A stretch of DNA of 64,000 bases. It comes from Haliclona indistincta (lineage: Eukaryota > Porifera > Demospongiae > Haplosclerida > Chalinidae). Of this stretch, positions 10,158 to 22,500 are shown piece after piece. The stretch covers positions 11,111,914-11,175,913 of the forward strand of contig OZ024789.1 in NCBI GenBank assembly GCA_964017065.1, read 5' to 3'. Positions within the stretch are counted from its first letter, which is position 1. Each line of letters starts with the position of its first letter. The notes below the pieces were generated by a model. It did no database searches. It was not told the DNA's origin and saw only the letters and a list, made by a program, of their open reading frames with translations. The position numbers and the translations under genes were made by a program.

Positions 10158-13100
10158 ATGGCCGCTGCTCCTCAGCATCAGCGAGGAGGTGAGTTCATGA
10201 GTTGTGTCAGGTGTAACAGTGACTGGTTACTCCTCACAGTGGATGGATGGAGGGAACCCGCTGGTCATGATGATCACTGCACAGCTGTTGTGAACAATCA
10301 ACTTTACTTGTGGGGGGGAGACCAGAATGGAATGCCGCGGGCTCACGATAGCGCCGAGAAGCGTCAGTTTTTCTCCAGTGTGGAGGTGTTCGACGTGAAC
10401 ACTGGTTGCTGGGAGCAGCGCACCACTAGTGGAACACCTCCACTGGGAGTGACGGGCTATTCCTGTGTTGCTGTCAGGAATGAGCTGCACTATTTCGGTG
10501 GTTACTGTGGTCACACTACTTACTGCTACCATAATGGTGTTCACACACTGAGCACCTCCACCCTGCAATGGAGGATGTTGGCTCCCTCAACAACAGAAAA
10601 TGGGGCACCAATGAAGAAGGGATGGTGTGGAATGTTGCACTTCACTGATGGAGAGGAGGACCTCTTGTATGTGGTGGGAGGGTATGGTCATGCTTTCCCA
10701 TTATCACCACAACATGGAGCACTGTATAGACGTACAGAATATGTTGATGTGTGTATATGTACCAATGAACAACACATTTTCTCTCTGTCCACAAGTGAGT
10801 GATATTGTGTTGTCTCAGTATGATCCTCGTAGCCTTGTTTTAGAATCCAGATTTTATTATTATAATATTACTACCTCTAGAAAAGTGGAGTTCACCAGTC
10901 GTCACAGGACAAGCTCCTCCTCCATGTTCTCGTTTCACACTAACAACAATGGAAGGGAAGAGGGCTGCTATGTTTGGTGGAGTCACTGAATCAGGCTGCT
11001 ACTCTGATGATTTGTATATTGTGGATCTGCATGTGAGACGTTCGGCTGTGCACGTGGTGAGTATGTAACACAATAAGCTAGGCCCTATGGGTTTTACTCT
11101 AAAATTTTAGTCTATTGATTATTATTACAAAAGTTAATGATCATTATTATCAGCTGAGAGAAAAAGAAACTCTGAATACTGTAGTGTCAGTTTAATTAAT
11201 TTAAAATATTAAAGAAAATTAGGATAAAAATTACATAGAATACTGAAGTGATTTGTTATACGAGTGCAAAAGAGCAACTTGAATGGTACTAGATAGTGTT
11301 GGGCATGCATTATGTATGCCTTGCCGATGGTGTATTAGATATATAATACATCAATGTATTTGGACTACAGCCAAAAATAATGATTACGTACATAGAAACT
11401 GACCAAAGCCTTAATTATAACCATGATATAGCGGACTCATGTTTTTTAAATAATTATGATAATAATTTTACTTTGTAAATCTTTGTTACAATAAATATTT
11501 CAAACAATTATAATAATTTTTATTAAGTAATGATGTTCACAATTATAATATCATTTTTAGATGTTTCTTTTTTTACTTTGCATCTCAGTGTAGTGGTCAG
11601 CCTTATTCTTATTATCAACAATGTTTAGAAAAATTAATTATTATAACTATGGCGATAATATTGTGTAAATCTTCGGAGTATATCTTTGTCCTCTCAGAGC
11701 TGGAGCAAGATCAAGAAACCAGTTAGTCAGTCTGTCCAATGGCCTGTGGGGAGATATGGCCATGCTGCATCACACATTACTGGTCCTGTGTTTGTGATGA
11801 GTGGAGGATGTGGTGATTCTACACTGAGTGGTGTGTGGTTGTGTGACTCTACTAACAAATTTCTGTGGAACAAGGTAACCGGACTGCACATTATATAAAG
11901 AAAATTAAAAAGATTTCTATCGAAATCAAAAGGATGTAGGGTTGTGAAATCTACCACTGGTCAACAATGTAAAGTAACAAGGAACAAGCATGGAATGGTA
12001 ACACGATTGACTTGCTAACAGACCATAGATCCCTACATCAGTGGCTGCTGTGGCTGTCTATATAGCAGTTCAGCTATAGTTGCTGTTGACCGACAATTGA
12101 TATTCATTGAATTCAACTTGTGACAAAATAATTTATTGTATAATCAAAATCTTATGTACAGCCACTGATGTAGGTATCTATGGTCTGTTAGCAAGTCAAT
12201 CGTGTTACCATTCCTTGTTGGTCTACATTGTGGGCCAGTAGCAGATTTCTTTATCCCTACATCCTTTTGATTTCGTTAGAAATCTTTTTTATTTTCTTTA
12301 CAATATGGACCGTGACCGGCAGTTTGCTTACAAAACTGCATATGGTAACAGTCCTAAAGTGGGCTTTCAAACATTCATTTACCACCATTATCTGTGTCCT
12401 TGTTTCTTCAATTTTCATACAGAAACTAGATTTTTAATGTAGTGTAAAAAAGCAAATTATAATTATTATGTTGACTTGTTCTCTTTATAGTTACCAGTAC
12501 CAAAAATATTGAATGGACGATATCGTCACTCAGTGTCAATATTTCATCTAGGAGCCCACTGTGTCTGGATAGTAGTGTTCGGAGGATATACATACCCTAA
12601 AAACATTGCTGATACTAGAATTATAGAACTAGGTGAGCACAGTGTGTGTTCATGCAGTAATCAGCAGTAGCTACAGCAGCTGATGCACACACTGACAGTG
12701 GTGGAGTGCACATAACAGCTCATCTCCTCCATACAGTCCAGGACACTAGTGAGCAGTGGTGTGTGGAGAGAGTGATGGATAGAGAGACACTGAGCAACAA
12801 CACAGAGTACCGGAAGAGACTGAGAGAGGCTAGGATAAAGGGAGTACCAGTAGCAAAGCATCCTAGCATTGTGACAAAAGAGCAGTTAGACTATGAGAGT
12901 AGACGACAGGTTTGTGACCACGCATTACTTGAGTGGGATGTTTTCTCCATCAGGGAAGCAAGTCTAACCAGAGAAAAATTAGGGAGCTGGAAAAGGAGGT
13001 TAAAGATCTTAAAGATCAATTACAGCAGGTGAGACAGATTTCATGAATTTCAGTGTGCAATATTCGATACTTATAGGTTCAGCAACTATTAGGGAACGAG

Positions 13101-15441
13101 ACGCAACATCATGAAAATACTAAGAAGACACTTCAAAAGGTGCAAATACAATTTTCCCATGAGCAAGCTGTGAAGGAGAGTGAGATAAAACAGCAGGTCA
13201 GTGTTATAGTGAGCAGAGTATAGTGTTACACTATCTGAATCAGGTAAATCAGCTGCAGAAGCAGCTCTCTTTTGAGCAAGCTAAGATCAAGAGGAAGGAA
13301 AATGAACTTGAGTTACATTATCAGCAGCAGTGCATGGTTCATGAGCGAGCTATGGATGAAAAGGAGACTGAACTACAGCAGCAGGTCAGTGCTATTTTTT
13401 GAGTCATAATGTTGTATTGTATGATTCTCTCATCATTATAGCTTACGGAGAAAAAGCTGAAGATGCAACAAAAACTCGAAGATGTGAGTAAAGAGAAGGA
13501 GAGCATAATACAAGAGCTACGACAGAAACTTGCTCATGAACAGATGAATATGGAGGAATCAAGCCAACAGATAGAGCAGCTAAAGGAACAGGTACGTAAG
13601 CCTTTTCATCGATTGCATTGCATTAAAATGGTTAATTTATTAGATTAAAAAGAAAGGTGAATTGGCAGTTCAAGTTGGTACAGATTTAGAGAAAAAGATG
13701 AGAGATAAGGAGAAGGTAGTTAGTAAATTTTTGTATTCTAGATGTTAATTATGACATACACTGTACAGTTGCAAGAGGATCTTGAATACTATCAGACAAG
13801 GATGAATGAAAAGGAGACTGAAGTACGTAAACTACAGCAGCAGGTCAGTGCTATACGTAGTGAACAAAAGTATAGTATTACATTATCTAAATTAGCATGC
13901 AATGCAGGTACATCAGCTGCAAAAGCAGCTCTCTTGTGAGCAAGCTAAGATCAAGAGGAAGGAAAATGAGCTTGAGGTACAATATCAGCAGCAGTGCATG
14001 GTTCATGAGCGAGCTATGGATGAAAAGGAGACTGAACTACAGCAGCAGGTGAATGCTATTTCTTGAGTCATAATGTAGTATTGTATAATTCTCTCACCAT
14101 TAGCTTGCAGAGAAAGACCTGAAGATGCAACAAAAACTCGAAGATGTGAGTAAAGAGAAGGAGAGCACAATACAAGAGCTACGACAGAAACTTGCGGGTG
14201 AAAAAATGAAAAAGGAGGAATCAAGCCAAGAGATAGTGCAGTTAAAGGAACAGGTACGTATATACCCTTTTCGTCAAGTGCATTGCATTTGCTTAATTAT
14301 TATTAGATTAAAAAGAAAGGTGATTTGGCAGTTCAAGTTGGTACAGATTTAGAGAAAAAGATGAGAGATAAGGAGAAGGTAGTTAGTAAATTTTTGCATT
14401 CTTGATGTTAATTATGACATACACTGAACAGTTACAAGAGGATCTTGAATACTATCAGACAAGGATGAATGAAAAGGAGACTGAAACACGTGAACTACAG
14501 CAGCAGGTCAGTGCCATTTCTTGAGTCATAATGTTGTATTGATTTAGTGTACACCATTAGCTTGCAGAGAAAGAGCTGAAGATGCAACAAAAACTCGATG
14601 ATGTGAGTAAAGTGAAGGAGAGAATAATACAAGTGCTACGACAGAAACTTGCAAGTGAACAGATGGAGAAGGAGGAACAGATAGCGCAGTTAAGGGAACA
14701 GGTACGTAAGCTTTTTCATCGACTGCATTACATTTGCTTAATAATTATTAAAAAGAAAGGTGATTTGGCAGTTCAAGTTCGTACAGACTTAGAGAAATGG
14801 ATGAGAGAGAAGGAGAAGGTAGTTAGTAAATTTTTGTATGCTTGATGTAAACTATTACACAGTTACAAGAGGATCTTGAATGCTATCAGACAAGGACCAG
14901 AGAGATGGAAGAAGAGATTAGAGTACTTAAAGACAGATGCTTGCAAGTCACAGAAACAGACGGCATTCAGCAGGTGTGTGTGTGTGTGTGTGTGGTTAGT
15001 GTGTAGTAACACTACATGGTTGACTCTTCACTTGCAGCATGATCAAGAGACTGAACACGATACACACCAAGTCAAGCAGTGCACAGGTTAATATGTTGGA
15101 AACTTTCACTCAGTACCAATTGTTTTACATTTTATTTGCATACAGCCAAGCCTGTTTTTATTCAAGCTCCATCAACTCCTAATTTGATGCTTCATGTTGC
15201 TCGCAAGATACCAACTATTTGGTACCAACTTGGAATACTGCTGCATATCGAGACATCAATTTTAAAGACATTTGAGACACAGACCAATGATCCCATCCGC
15301 CTCTGTATTATGGTGTTTGAACATTGGGAGAAAGAGGAAAAGGTTCCATATACTTGGGAGACTATCGTCACAGCTCTAACTGAACTTGAAGAGAACAAAA
15401 CAGCTTCTAAGCTCAAGAAATGGCTTGATGAACAGCACTGA
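10158..15441 (+). CDS. KCD2: Kelch propeller - long coiled coil - Death domain protein (1017 aa, 21 exons)
   Basis: Exons: 10158-10188, 10240-10794, 10881-11056, 11698-11874, 12491-12632, 12668-12909, 12954-13028, 13077-13196, 13244-13384, 13442-13591, 13644-13715, 13769-13843, 13908-14048, 14104-14253, 14307-14378, 14432-14506, 14561-14701, 14756-14818, 14863-14973, 15038-15086, 15146-15441. The frame is open throughout. Kelch propeller spans residues about 11-360; coiled coil about 442-905; Death domain about 928-1015 with IPTIWYQLG and VPYTW motifs. The coiled coil is longer than in KCD1 because a four-exon phase-0 cassette is repeated (13244-13843, 13908-14506, and a partial third from 14561). 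Exon 18 lacks the usual acceptor, so I used an in-frame AAAAAG one. Intron 3 is AT-rich and about 640 bp long; intron 4 carries a fold-back element. Probably a cytosolic Death-domain adaptor. Confidence 0.85.
11897..12299. mobile_element. Fold-back element, copy 2, in KCD2 intron 4
   Basis: The two arms (about 11897-12045 and 12155-12299) are homologous to the palindromic part of the element at 7931, but here they have diverged from each other: the right arm lacks several bases present in the left and carries substitutions. The 850 bp tail is absent. It lies inside an intron, right after the GTAACC donor region of exon 4. Confidence 0.75.
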
Positions 15442-15825
15442 TTAAAGATTTTTTTATATGCACACCGTAATTACTGAACATGTACACAAATGAATACTTT
15501 TATACCAAAACTTCAATGTTTCTGACCAACAATACGAGTTAATTTTTTATGGCTACCTACTCACGTGACACACCACACTTTGCTTAGATGTCTCTTAGCT
15601 GGTTAGCACTATAATAGGCTTGATAGTATTAGCAACAGGCTCCTGCTGCAAGCAAAAACTTATGACGTATACCAGAGTTAACACTACTAAGTCTATGACA
15701 TACCGAGAGTTTTGTGAAATACTTTCATTAATATTTTTTGATAATAATATACTCACTAAACATGCATGAACATGATCTAACTACATGTTAATAGTTCCTT
15801 CGGCACAGTTCGAATTATCCTGCGA
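15442..15825. other. Spacer between KCD2 and the small beta-rich gene, no gene seen
   Basis: AT-rich spacer between two convergent genes. Sequence around 15540-15680 is related to that at 36720-36920 downstream of KCD5, as expected for the duplicated 3' flanks of KCD2 and KCD5. I see no coding exon. Confidence 0.6.
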
Positions 15826-16727
15826 CTACTCATTTGAAACTGTAATAGTGATATTGAGTGAGTTGTTATCTTCTTTATGTGCAGGCGTTACTTGACGTCC
15901 ACTCATGTTGTTAGCGACTACCACAGGATCAGAACTGCCAGACTTCCAGTCAACACTGACTTTTGCATCACCTTTAATATCTGTAGCTGTGATTGTCAAA
16001 ATGGGTTTTCCTGTCACTCCAGTAGGACCTGTAGCCTATACAATAATCAGGAATAATTATAACAAGTATCAGGAACACTTGCATGCAGTTTTAATTAAAC
16101 AGATTGAGTTGGGATCTGTGCTCTACAAACTTTAATGTCAAAACTTTTTTGAAAAAGAAATGGCTGCCGCCAAACTCTATGGCTTATGGCACTGGCTTAA
16201 GGACATCTTTTTGCACATTCTTCCAGCATGGTCTGGGCAAAAGTTTGCACTCACCAAAACCTCTGCTACTTTACAGTAGCAGGTAGCCACTAACATTCGA
16301 GAAAATTAAACAAATTGACAAGGTTGCTGTACTTTATTGGCTTCACTTAACCCACAAGAGACACTCGTGAGGGTCAGAATTGGTAATTAGCTTCAATGAG
16401 GTCAAATTTCAGCAAAATAATTAGTAATGAAGGGTTGATATTATGTATCAGTTCTTACAGCACATGTTACAGTTTTAGTTGTTCCGACATCTTGAGGTGG
16501 CTTTTCAGTCCACTCTCCAGGTGATAATGTACCTTGTTCAAGATGAATTTCAGTTTTTGATTTATTTACGATGGTGATGTTTACAACTGCAAAAGATGAC
16601 AAATACATGACTATATACATGCATGTATAGTTGCAATAATAAATTTTATCATGTATGAAACATTCATAAAAATAGTTGTATAGTAATCACTATGCACTTC
16701 TAGCATCTTACCATATTCATCAGACAT
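15826..16727 (-). CDS. Small beta-rich protein, 117 aa, 3 exons (paralogue of 17780-18601)
   Basis: Minus-strand exons 16712-16727, 16459-16586 and 15826-16035 give MSDEY, then an exon starting VVNITIVNKSKTEIHLEQG, then an exon ending in VSNE and TAG. Splice phases (1, 0) and the lengths of the first two exons (16 and 128 bp) are identical to those of the divergent paralogue at 17780-18601. The protein has no signal peptide, no cysteine-rich pattern and strongly alternating beta-strand-like segments with a GEW motif, consistent with a small cytosolic beta-sandwich. There is weak resemblance to aegerolysin-type proteins in the N-terminal half, but I cannot confirm a family. Intron 2 (16036-16458) contains a partial piggyBac-like MITE. 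Confidence 0.65.
16130..16440. mobile_element. Partial piggyBac-like MITE
   Basis: This stretch resembles the inner and right part of the element at 5201-5799: the ATGGCTT...CACTCACCAAAACC block and an AATTAGTAATGAAGGGTTGA right end. The left terminus is not recognisable. It lies in an intron of the minus-strand small beta-rich gene. Confidence 0.5.
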
Positions 16728-17779
16728 TCTTGTTCTTATAGTGGTAGCTGTCTTGACCAGATAATACACTGCAGGAGCTGCTGATAGCTGGTGATAGTTG
16801 GTAAAGCTGGTAAGTTGATGTTTTATAGGCAATTGACAAACCACAAGCCTCAGCTAAGTTCTAAGAACTATTGTTAATAAAAATAGTCTTGCATAGACGG
16901 TTTTCCTAGACTATATATGTGAGCTCAGACACAAGCATATGTGATTCATTGGCTTGTCTCATGCAGTTCTCATAAACAGGACACATGTTGAATAGAAAAT
17001 TAATTCCAGGACTCATGCAACAGGATGTCAACAGTTTTAAAGCCCTTAGCTCAACTTCCTCTTAGCTTCTTAGAGAAAATTGACATCATCTCCAAGCAGA
17101 TTGCATAGCCATTTATTGGTGCATGACTTCTGCCATAATAATTATAACAAATACACATCACCTTTATAGGCTTCCTATGCCAATGTGTGGTAGCATAAAT
17201 AAAATTTAATTTTAACAGTGAAATCGATCACTCATCATGACTCAAAATTGCTACATGTATTCAGACAATACAGCATCGTTGAATATAAGTTAGACGCTGA
17301 ATCAATGAAGCATAGAAACCAGAGGAAACCATAGAATTTGACGCGGGTTCTATGGCAACTTGAGTTTCTATGTTCTATAGACCATATTATTCATTAGTGC
17401 ATCAAATCAGTGAGATACATTACATACATATGCATGCTTGTACAAATATTGAGATTCACTAATTTACATATAGGATGTTACTACAAGTTCAAGGATGTTA
17501 CCGTGAGACTAATAAATTTGGTGATGATATCATGGTGGACTAAATGGTAGATCTCATATGCCTTCATGAGTATGCTATACTAATTAAGCCTCAGAGTAGA
17601 CACACATGACATTCTAGGAAACTCACACTGCAAGTATATATAGGTGCAAGATTCGGTCGTAGTGCGGTAGTTTCATGAGCAGTATACTGACAACGCCAGT
17701 TGCAACTGAAGGAATCATTCCATTTGAGAACTGCTCTGCCCATTTGTATAATCCTTAACCAGAATAATCCAGCAGCAAT
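16728..17779. other. 1.05 kb divergent intergenic region
   Basis: This region separates the start codons of the two divergently transcribed small paralogues, so it presumably holds both promoters. It is AT-rich. I saw no coding exon and no long repeat. Confidence 0.5.
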
Positions 17780-18601
17780 ATGTCTGACCCATTTGGTAAG
17801 ATTTGTGAGCATTCTCATGTCACTGACAGCTGGTAACTGCATGCTGAGTTATTTTAAGTTTAATTTAGAGATAGAAAGTCATGTAGCATTATCATAACAC
17901 TGTTGCATGATGCACCCAAAGCATACATGGTGCTATTTTGATTTCACTTAGTGTCTGACAAAACTAGAGCATATTGTACATGCAGGCTCGGTGTGCAGGC
18001 TGGTAACTTTTTATCAAGAACGTTAATTGTTTGTTGATAATTATAGCAGTGTAGACAAATGCAATACTCTGCATGCCTAGTTTGTGCATGCGATATCGCA
18101 ATACTTATTGTTTGTGTTATCATGCGTAACTATTTTTACTTCAGTCGTGAATGTCATTGTCATAAATAAGGGACCTACTGACATGCACATAAAACAAGGA
18201 GCACTAATCGGTGCAACATGGAATGCACCTGTGCCTCAAGTTGTCAAACCTAACAAAACTGTAACATTCGGTGTAAGTTTTACCAGCAAGTCAGTTTGCT
18301 AAAAATATATGCAGTTTGTAGTGTAGTATATAAACCAAACAAGAGATGTGCACACTTAGGCACTAAATTCTCCAATTTTATGCAGGCAACAGGTGACGAT
18401 GAAGTTATTGGACAGCCAATGTTTACTTTGACTGGTAATGGAGTTACAGGCAGTACTGGTGTACATGTAGTTTGGACAGCAGGGTCTCCTGATCCAGTAA
18501 CCCTGGAACCCAATGACATTAGTGGCCGTCAAGTTGAGAAAGGGCAGGACAGGAAGGAAGGCAACGTACTGTCCACTACTATTACCATTTCTCAAGCATG
18601 A
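17780..18601 (+). CDS. Small beta-rich protein, 119 aa, 3 exons
   Basis: Exons 17780-17795, 18145-18272 and 18386-18601. Exon 1 encodes MSDPF and splices in phase 1, exactly as in the minus-strand paralogue (MSDEY); exon 2 is 128 bp in both. Exon 2 starts VVNVIVINKG; exon 3 contains a W-A/S-G-S-x-DPV motif and SGRQV shared by both copies. Continuous reading from 18084 would add a hydrophobic leader, but it needs a GTG start after an in-frame stop, so the spliced start is preferred. Small, soluble, beta-rich; no catalytic signature. A carbohydrate- or lipid-binding beta-sandwich, perhaps aegerolysin-like, is possible but unproven. The divergent head-to-head arrangement suggests an inverted duplication. 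Confidence 0.68.
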
Positions 18602-19527
18602 AGTGTGCATGTATATGTAAATGCAGAACTCATTTTCATGGTATATTATGTAAATTTTATACATGCTTTATTATTATAGTATGTGCATGTTGGTTATGAA
18701 TCAGTTTAAGACTAGGTGTTTATGATAATAATTTTTTGGTTAATAATTATTTCTGTGCAAGCACGCACATAGCTTAATTATAGTATGTGCATGTTGGTTA
18801 TGAATCAGTTTAAGAGGTGTTTATGATAATAATTTTTTGGTCAATAATTATTTCTGTGCAAGCACACACATGATAATCTGAGCTTATGTCGACAATAAGG
18901 AAAATCCTTGTCCATCTTGGACTACAATTAAGCTTTAAACAGTCTATTATTAGAACTTTTCTACAATTTTTTTTGCGACACGCACTTGTACTCAGACAGT
19001 TCTCGTACAAGGACATGTACGATAGTGATACATGTAACTTAGACTGGTGTTACATTACTAGGCTGAGGCACATTGAAAAGTTCTATGATTCTGAATTTAT
19101 TCAACAAAAATAGCAACATGAATCTAATCTCACTGAGCATGCTTGGATTGTGAAGACGAGCTGTCTTTCAACTGTTTTGTTAAGACTCTCATGAAATGAC
19201 CACGCAGGAAAAACTGATTGGTCGGTTGCATGAGGCACCTTCAACAACTAAAAACTAATGGTAATTCATAGAGTCAATGGAAGATAGACACAAGAGCAGT
19301 TGCGATAGCTAACCACATCAGAGGTATATGATTTGGGCTTGTAATTGAGTGACCCCTGACCGGATGCTGTCCCGCAAAGCACTCAATGCAGGTCGAACTT
19401 GATGAGAATAATTTCCTATCCGACTCTAGATTGGGCATGTTTCTGAAGCTCAGCAGCAGCTAGGAGGTGAGTTCATGGGTTGTGACAGGTGACGTGTTCA
19501 AACGGTGAATCCTCACTGACACAGCAG
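18602..19527. other. Spacer before KCD3, no gene seen
   Basis: Contains a tandem duplication of about 100 bp just after the small gene, then AT-rich sequence without coding signals. Near its right end (19447-19470) is a degenerate version of the KCD first exon: GCTCAGCAGCAGC...GGAG followed by GTGAGTTCATG. The start codon frame is destroyed and a TAG is present. Confidence 0.55.
18673..18870. repeat. Tandem duplication, about 104 bp unit
   Basis: The block starting ATTATAGTATGTGCATGTTG at 18673 is repeated from 18777 with a 4-5 bp difference and a few substitutions. Both copies contain GATAATAATTTTTTGGT and TTTCTGTGCAAGCAC. It is a recent local duplication. Confidence 0.85.
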
Positions 19528-22500
19528 TGCAATAGATAGAACTCCCCCTGATCATTGGGATCACAGCGCAGCCGTTGTAAACAATCAACTTTACTTGTGG
19601 GGTGGACACCAGGATGGAATGCCTCGAGTGCACGATAGCGCTGAGAAGCGTCAGTTTTTCTCCAGTGTGGAGGTGTTCGACGTGAACACTGGTTGCTGGG
19701 AGCAGCGTACCACACGTGGGACACCACCACTGGGAGTGGTGGGCTATTCCTGTGTTGCTGTCAGGAATGAGCTGCACTATTTCGGTGGTGAGTGTAGTCA
19801 CAATGATTACTGCTACCACAACAGTGTTCACACACTGAGCACTTCCACCCTGCAATGGAGGATGCTGGCTCCCTCAACGACAGAGGATGGAGTACCAATG
19901 CAGAAAAATCATTGCGGAATGGTGCACTTCACTGATGGAGAGGAGGACTTCTTGTATGTGGTGGGAGGGCAGGGTCATGATCATGTTGTCCCGCAATACG
20001 GAGCACATTATCGACGATATGGTGACTGCATGTGTACCAATGAACAACACATTTTCTCTCTGTCTACAAGTGAGTGATGTGATAATGTTGTCTCAGTAAT
20101 GAGTCGGCTTTAGGCTATAAGCTCGATGGTTTCAAGATGTCTACAAGTTTTATAGTCATCATGAATCGAATTTTTATCTAACCTATTATTTCATATCGTG
20201 AGAGAGTTATATTTCTATTAATTTTATGGAGTATCATCACCTCCTTCAGATCAATGGAGCTCACCTTTAGTCACCGGACAAACTCCTCTTCCATGTGTTA
20301 AATTCACACTAGCAAAAATGGGAAGGATGAGGGCTGCTATGTTTGGTGGTTCTATTCGATTTAGCTCTTTTTCTGATGATTTGTATATCGTAGATCTGAA
20401 GAGAAATTCTGCAGTGAGTATGTAGGTGTTATAACACATAGCTTGCAGGCTTGAAATTGCAAGGAAACAACTTTGTCTTTCTATAGATCTGGAGCAAGAT
20501 CAAGAAACCAGCTGTTATGCAATGGCCCGAAGGGAGATACGCTCATGCTGCATCACACATTACTGGTCCTGTGTTTGTGATGAGTGGAGGATATGGTGAT
20601 AGGTTTACACTTAGTGATATGTGGTTGTATGACAGCAACCAATGGAACAAGGTAAAGATTAATGGTAGGAAAAATGAAGGCAAAGAATAGCGAGTGCAGT
20701 TATGAAAATGTGACTTCATTTTGTTTTCTTTGTTTAGTTGCCTACACTACCTAATTCAGTGACTGGCCGATATCGTCACTCCATTTCAGTGTTTCGTCTA
20801 GGAACCTACTGTGTCTGGATACTAGTGTTCGGGGGAGCGTACCACTCTGGTGCCACTAGTATTATAGAGCTAAGTGAGCACAGTGTGTGTCCATGCAGTA
20901 ATCAGCAGTAGCTACAGCAGCTGATGCACACACTGACAGTGGTCAGTTGACTGCACATAACAGTTCATCTCCTCCATACAGTCCAGAATACTAGTGGGCA
21001 GTGGTGTGTGGAGAGAGTGATGGAGAGAGAGACACTGAGCAACCATGCAGAGTACCAGGAGATACTAAGAGAAGCCAGGATAAAGGCACTACTAGGAGAT
21101 CGAGCAAACAAGGCTGAGCTGATGATGTTATTAGAACTAAACCGAGAAAACAGACAGATGCGACTACAGGTTTCAATTATAGTCACATGCACAGGCCAGA
21201 TGTTCCTGGGTGAAATGTCTTACCTACTAGACTAAGACCCAGTATGTAATTATTGAGCTATTTGTTTCCTTCACTAGCTGCAAGAAAGAGACCAAACAGA
21301 TGAATATTATCACAAGAAGATCAGAGAGGTGGAGGAGGAGGTTAGAGTGCTCAGACTCCAGGTGCAGGATCCAGTGAAGCAGGTATGTGTGGTTGGTGAC
21401 AGTGACACTGGTTGATGTGTTGTGGTGTTCACAGCAACCAGCTGGGACCAATAGTGATGAGAGAGAAGAGAAACAAGACAAGCATGGTTAGTGCAACAAT
21501 CTGCATGGATCTCACATGTACACAGCAATGATAAAAAATAGTGCAACACAGTCAGACAGAATCTGGAGAGACATCATTACTGCGACTAACTTCAGAAGAT
21601 GGTAAGCTGACATGCACTGCCAGGCTGAGTCACTTGTCAGATCCTCTCTTTCTCTCAGTCGTACATGCTTATGATGTAACTTTAAATGCTAGCAGGAAGA
21701 GAGAGGAGGAGCTGATAGAAAAGCTTGATGCTGCTCAGTGCGATGCACTGGAGAAAGATCAGAAGTGCTCTAAACTAGAGACTGTCTTGTATGAAATGCA
21801 GAAGAATATGGCTGCCAGCAGAGATGACTATGAACAGCAACAAGAGCTGCTAGAGAAGCTACAGCAAAAGAGTAAGTTCAGCTATTATAATTTATATATG
21901 CATGCATGTGCATGTACTGTAGCTATTATATTTTGCATGTACTACAATAACACCAATGCATTGTGTTTTCTTGTATATAGATGCACAGACTAAGCTAGCA
22001 AGTGATGCGACAAAACAGTTGGACCTCACTGCAGATGGTGAGTATCTCTATACTGCAGCTCTGCATCTCACTGTATGCACACTGTGATAGTCATCCATGA
22101 GTATGAGATCAAGCTGACAGCTAGTGAGGAGGAACAGCAAGAACTTCTAAGAGTATTGGAGCAGACCAAGAGAATGGCCTATGCTAGAGATCAACAGATG
22201 TCAATGTTGGAAAGTGATGGTCAACTGATGCTAGAGAAATGTGAGTATTAGAGTGAGTGATTAACCAGCTCATCATTGCTAGTGTAACTGTGTATAGTTG
22301 ATCAACTGAAGAGGAGGAACCAGCAGCTGCTAGAAGGTGAGTGATGCTGCCCAGCTCACAGCTGCTGCTAGTAGCTCACTATACTGTAGCTATCAAACCA
22401 AGGTGTGTGGTTGAAGCTGGAGTGCAGGCCAGCTACCTAGCCATAGCGCCAGGTTAGCTACTGTAGTGCATCTCCTTCAGTTTGTGACTGTGACTGCATG

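Noticed and set aside
18084..18302. Signal-peptide-bearing start for the + strand small beta-rich gene
   Set aside because: Its first codon is GTG directly after an in-frame stop; the paralogue shows a 16 bp first exon spliced in phase 1, and the same exists at 17780.
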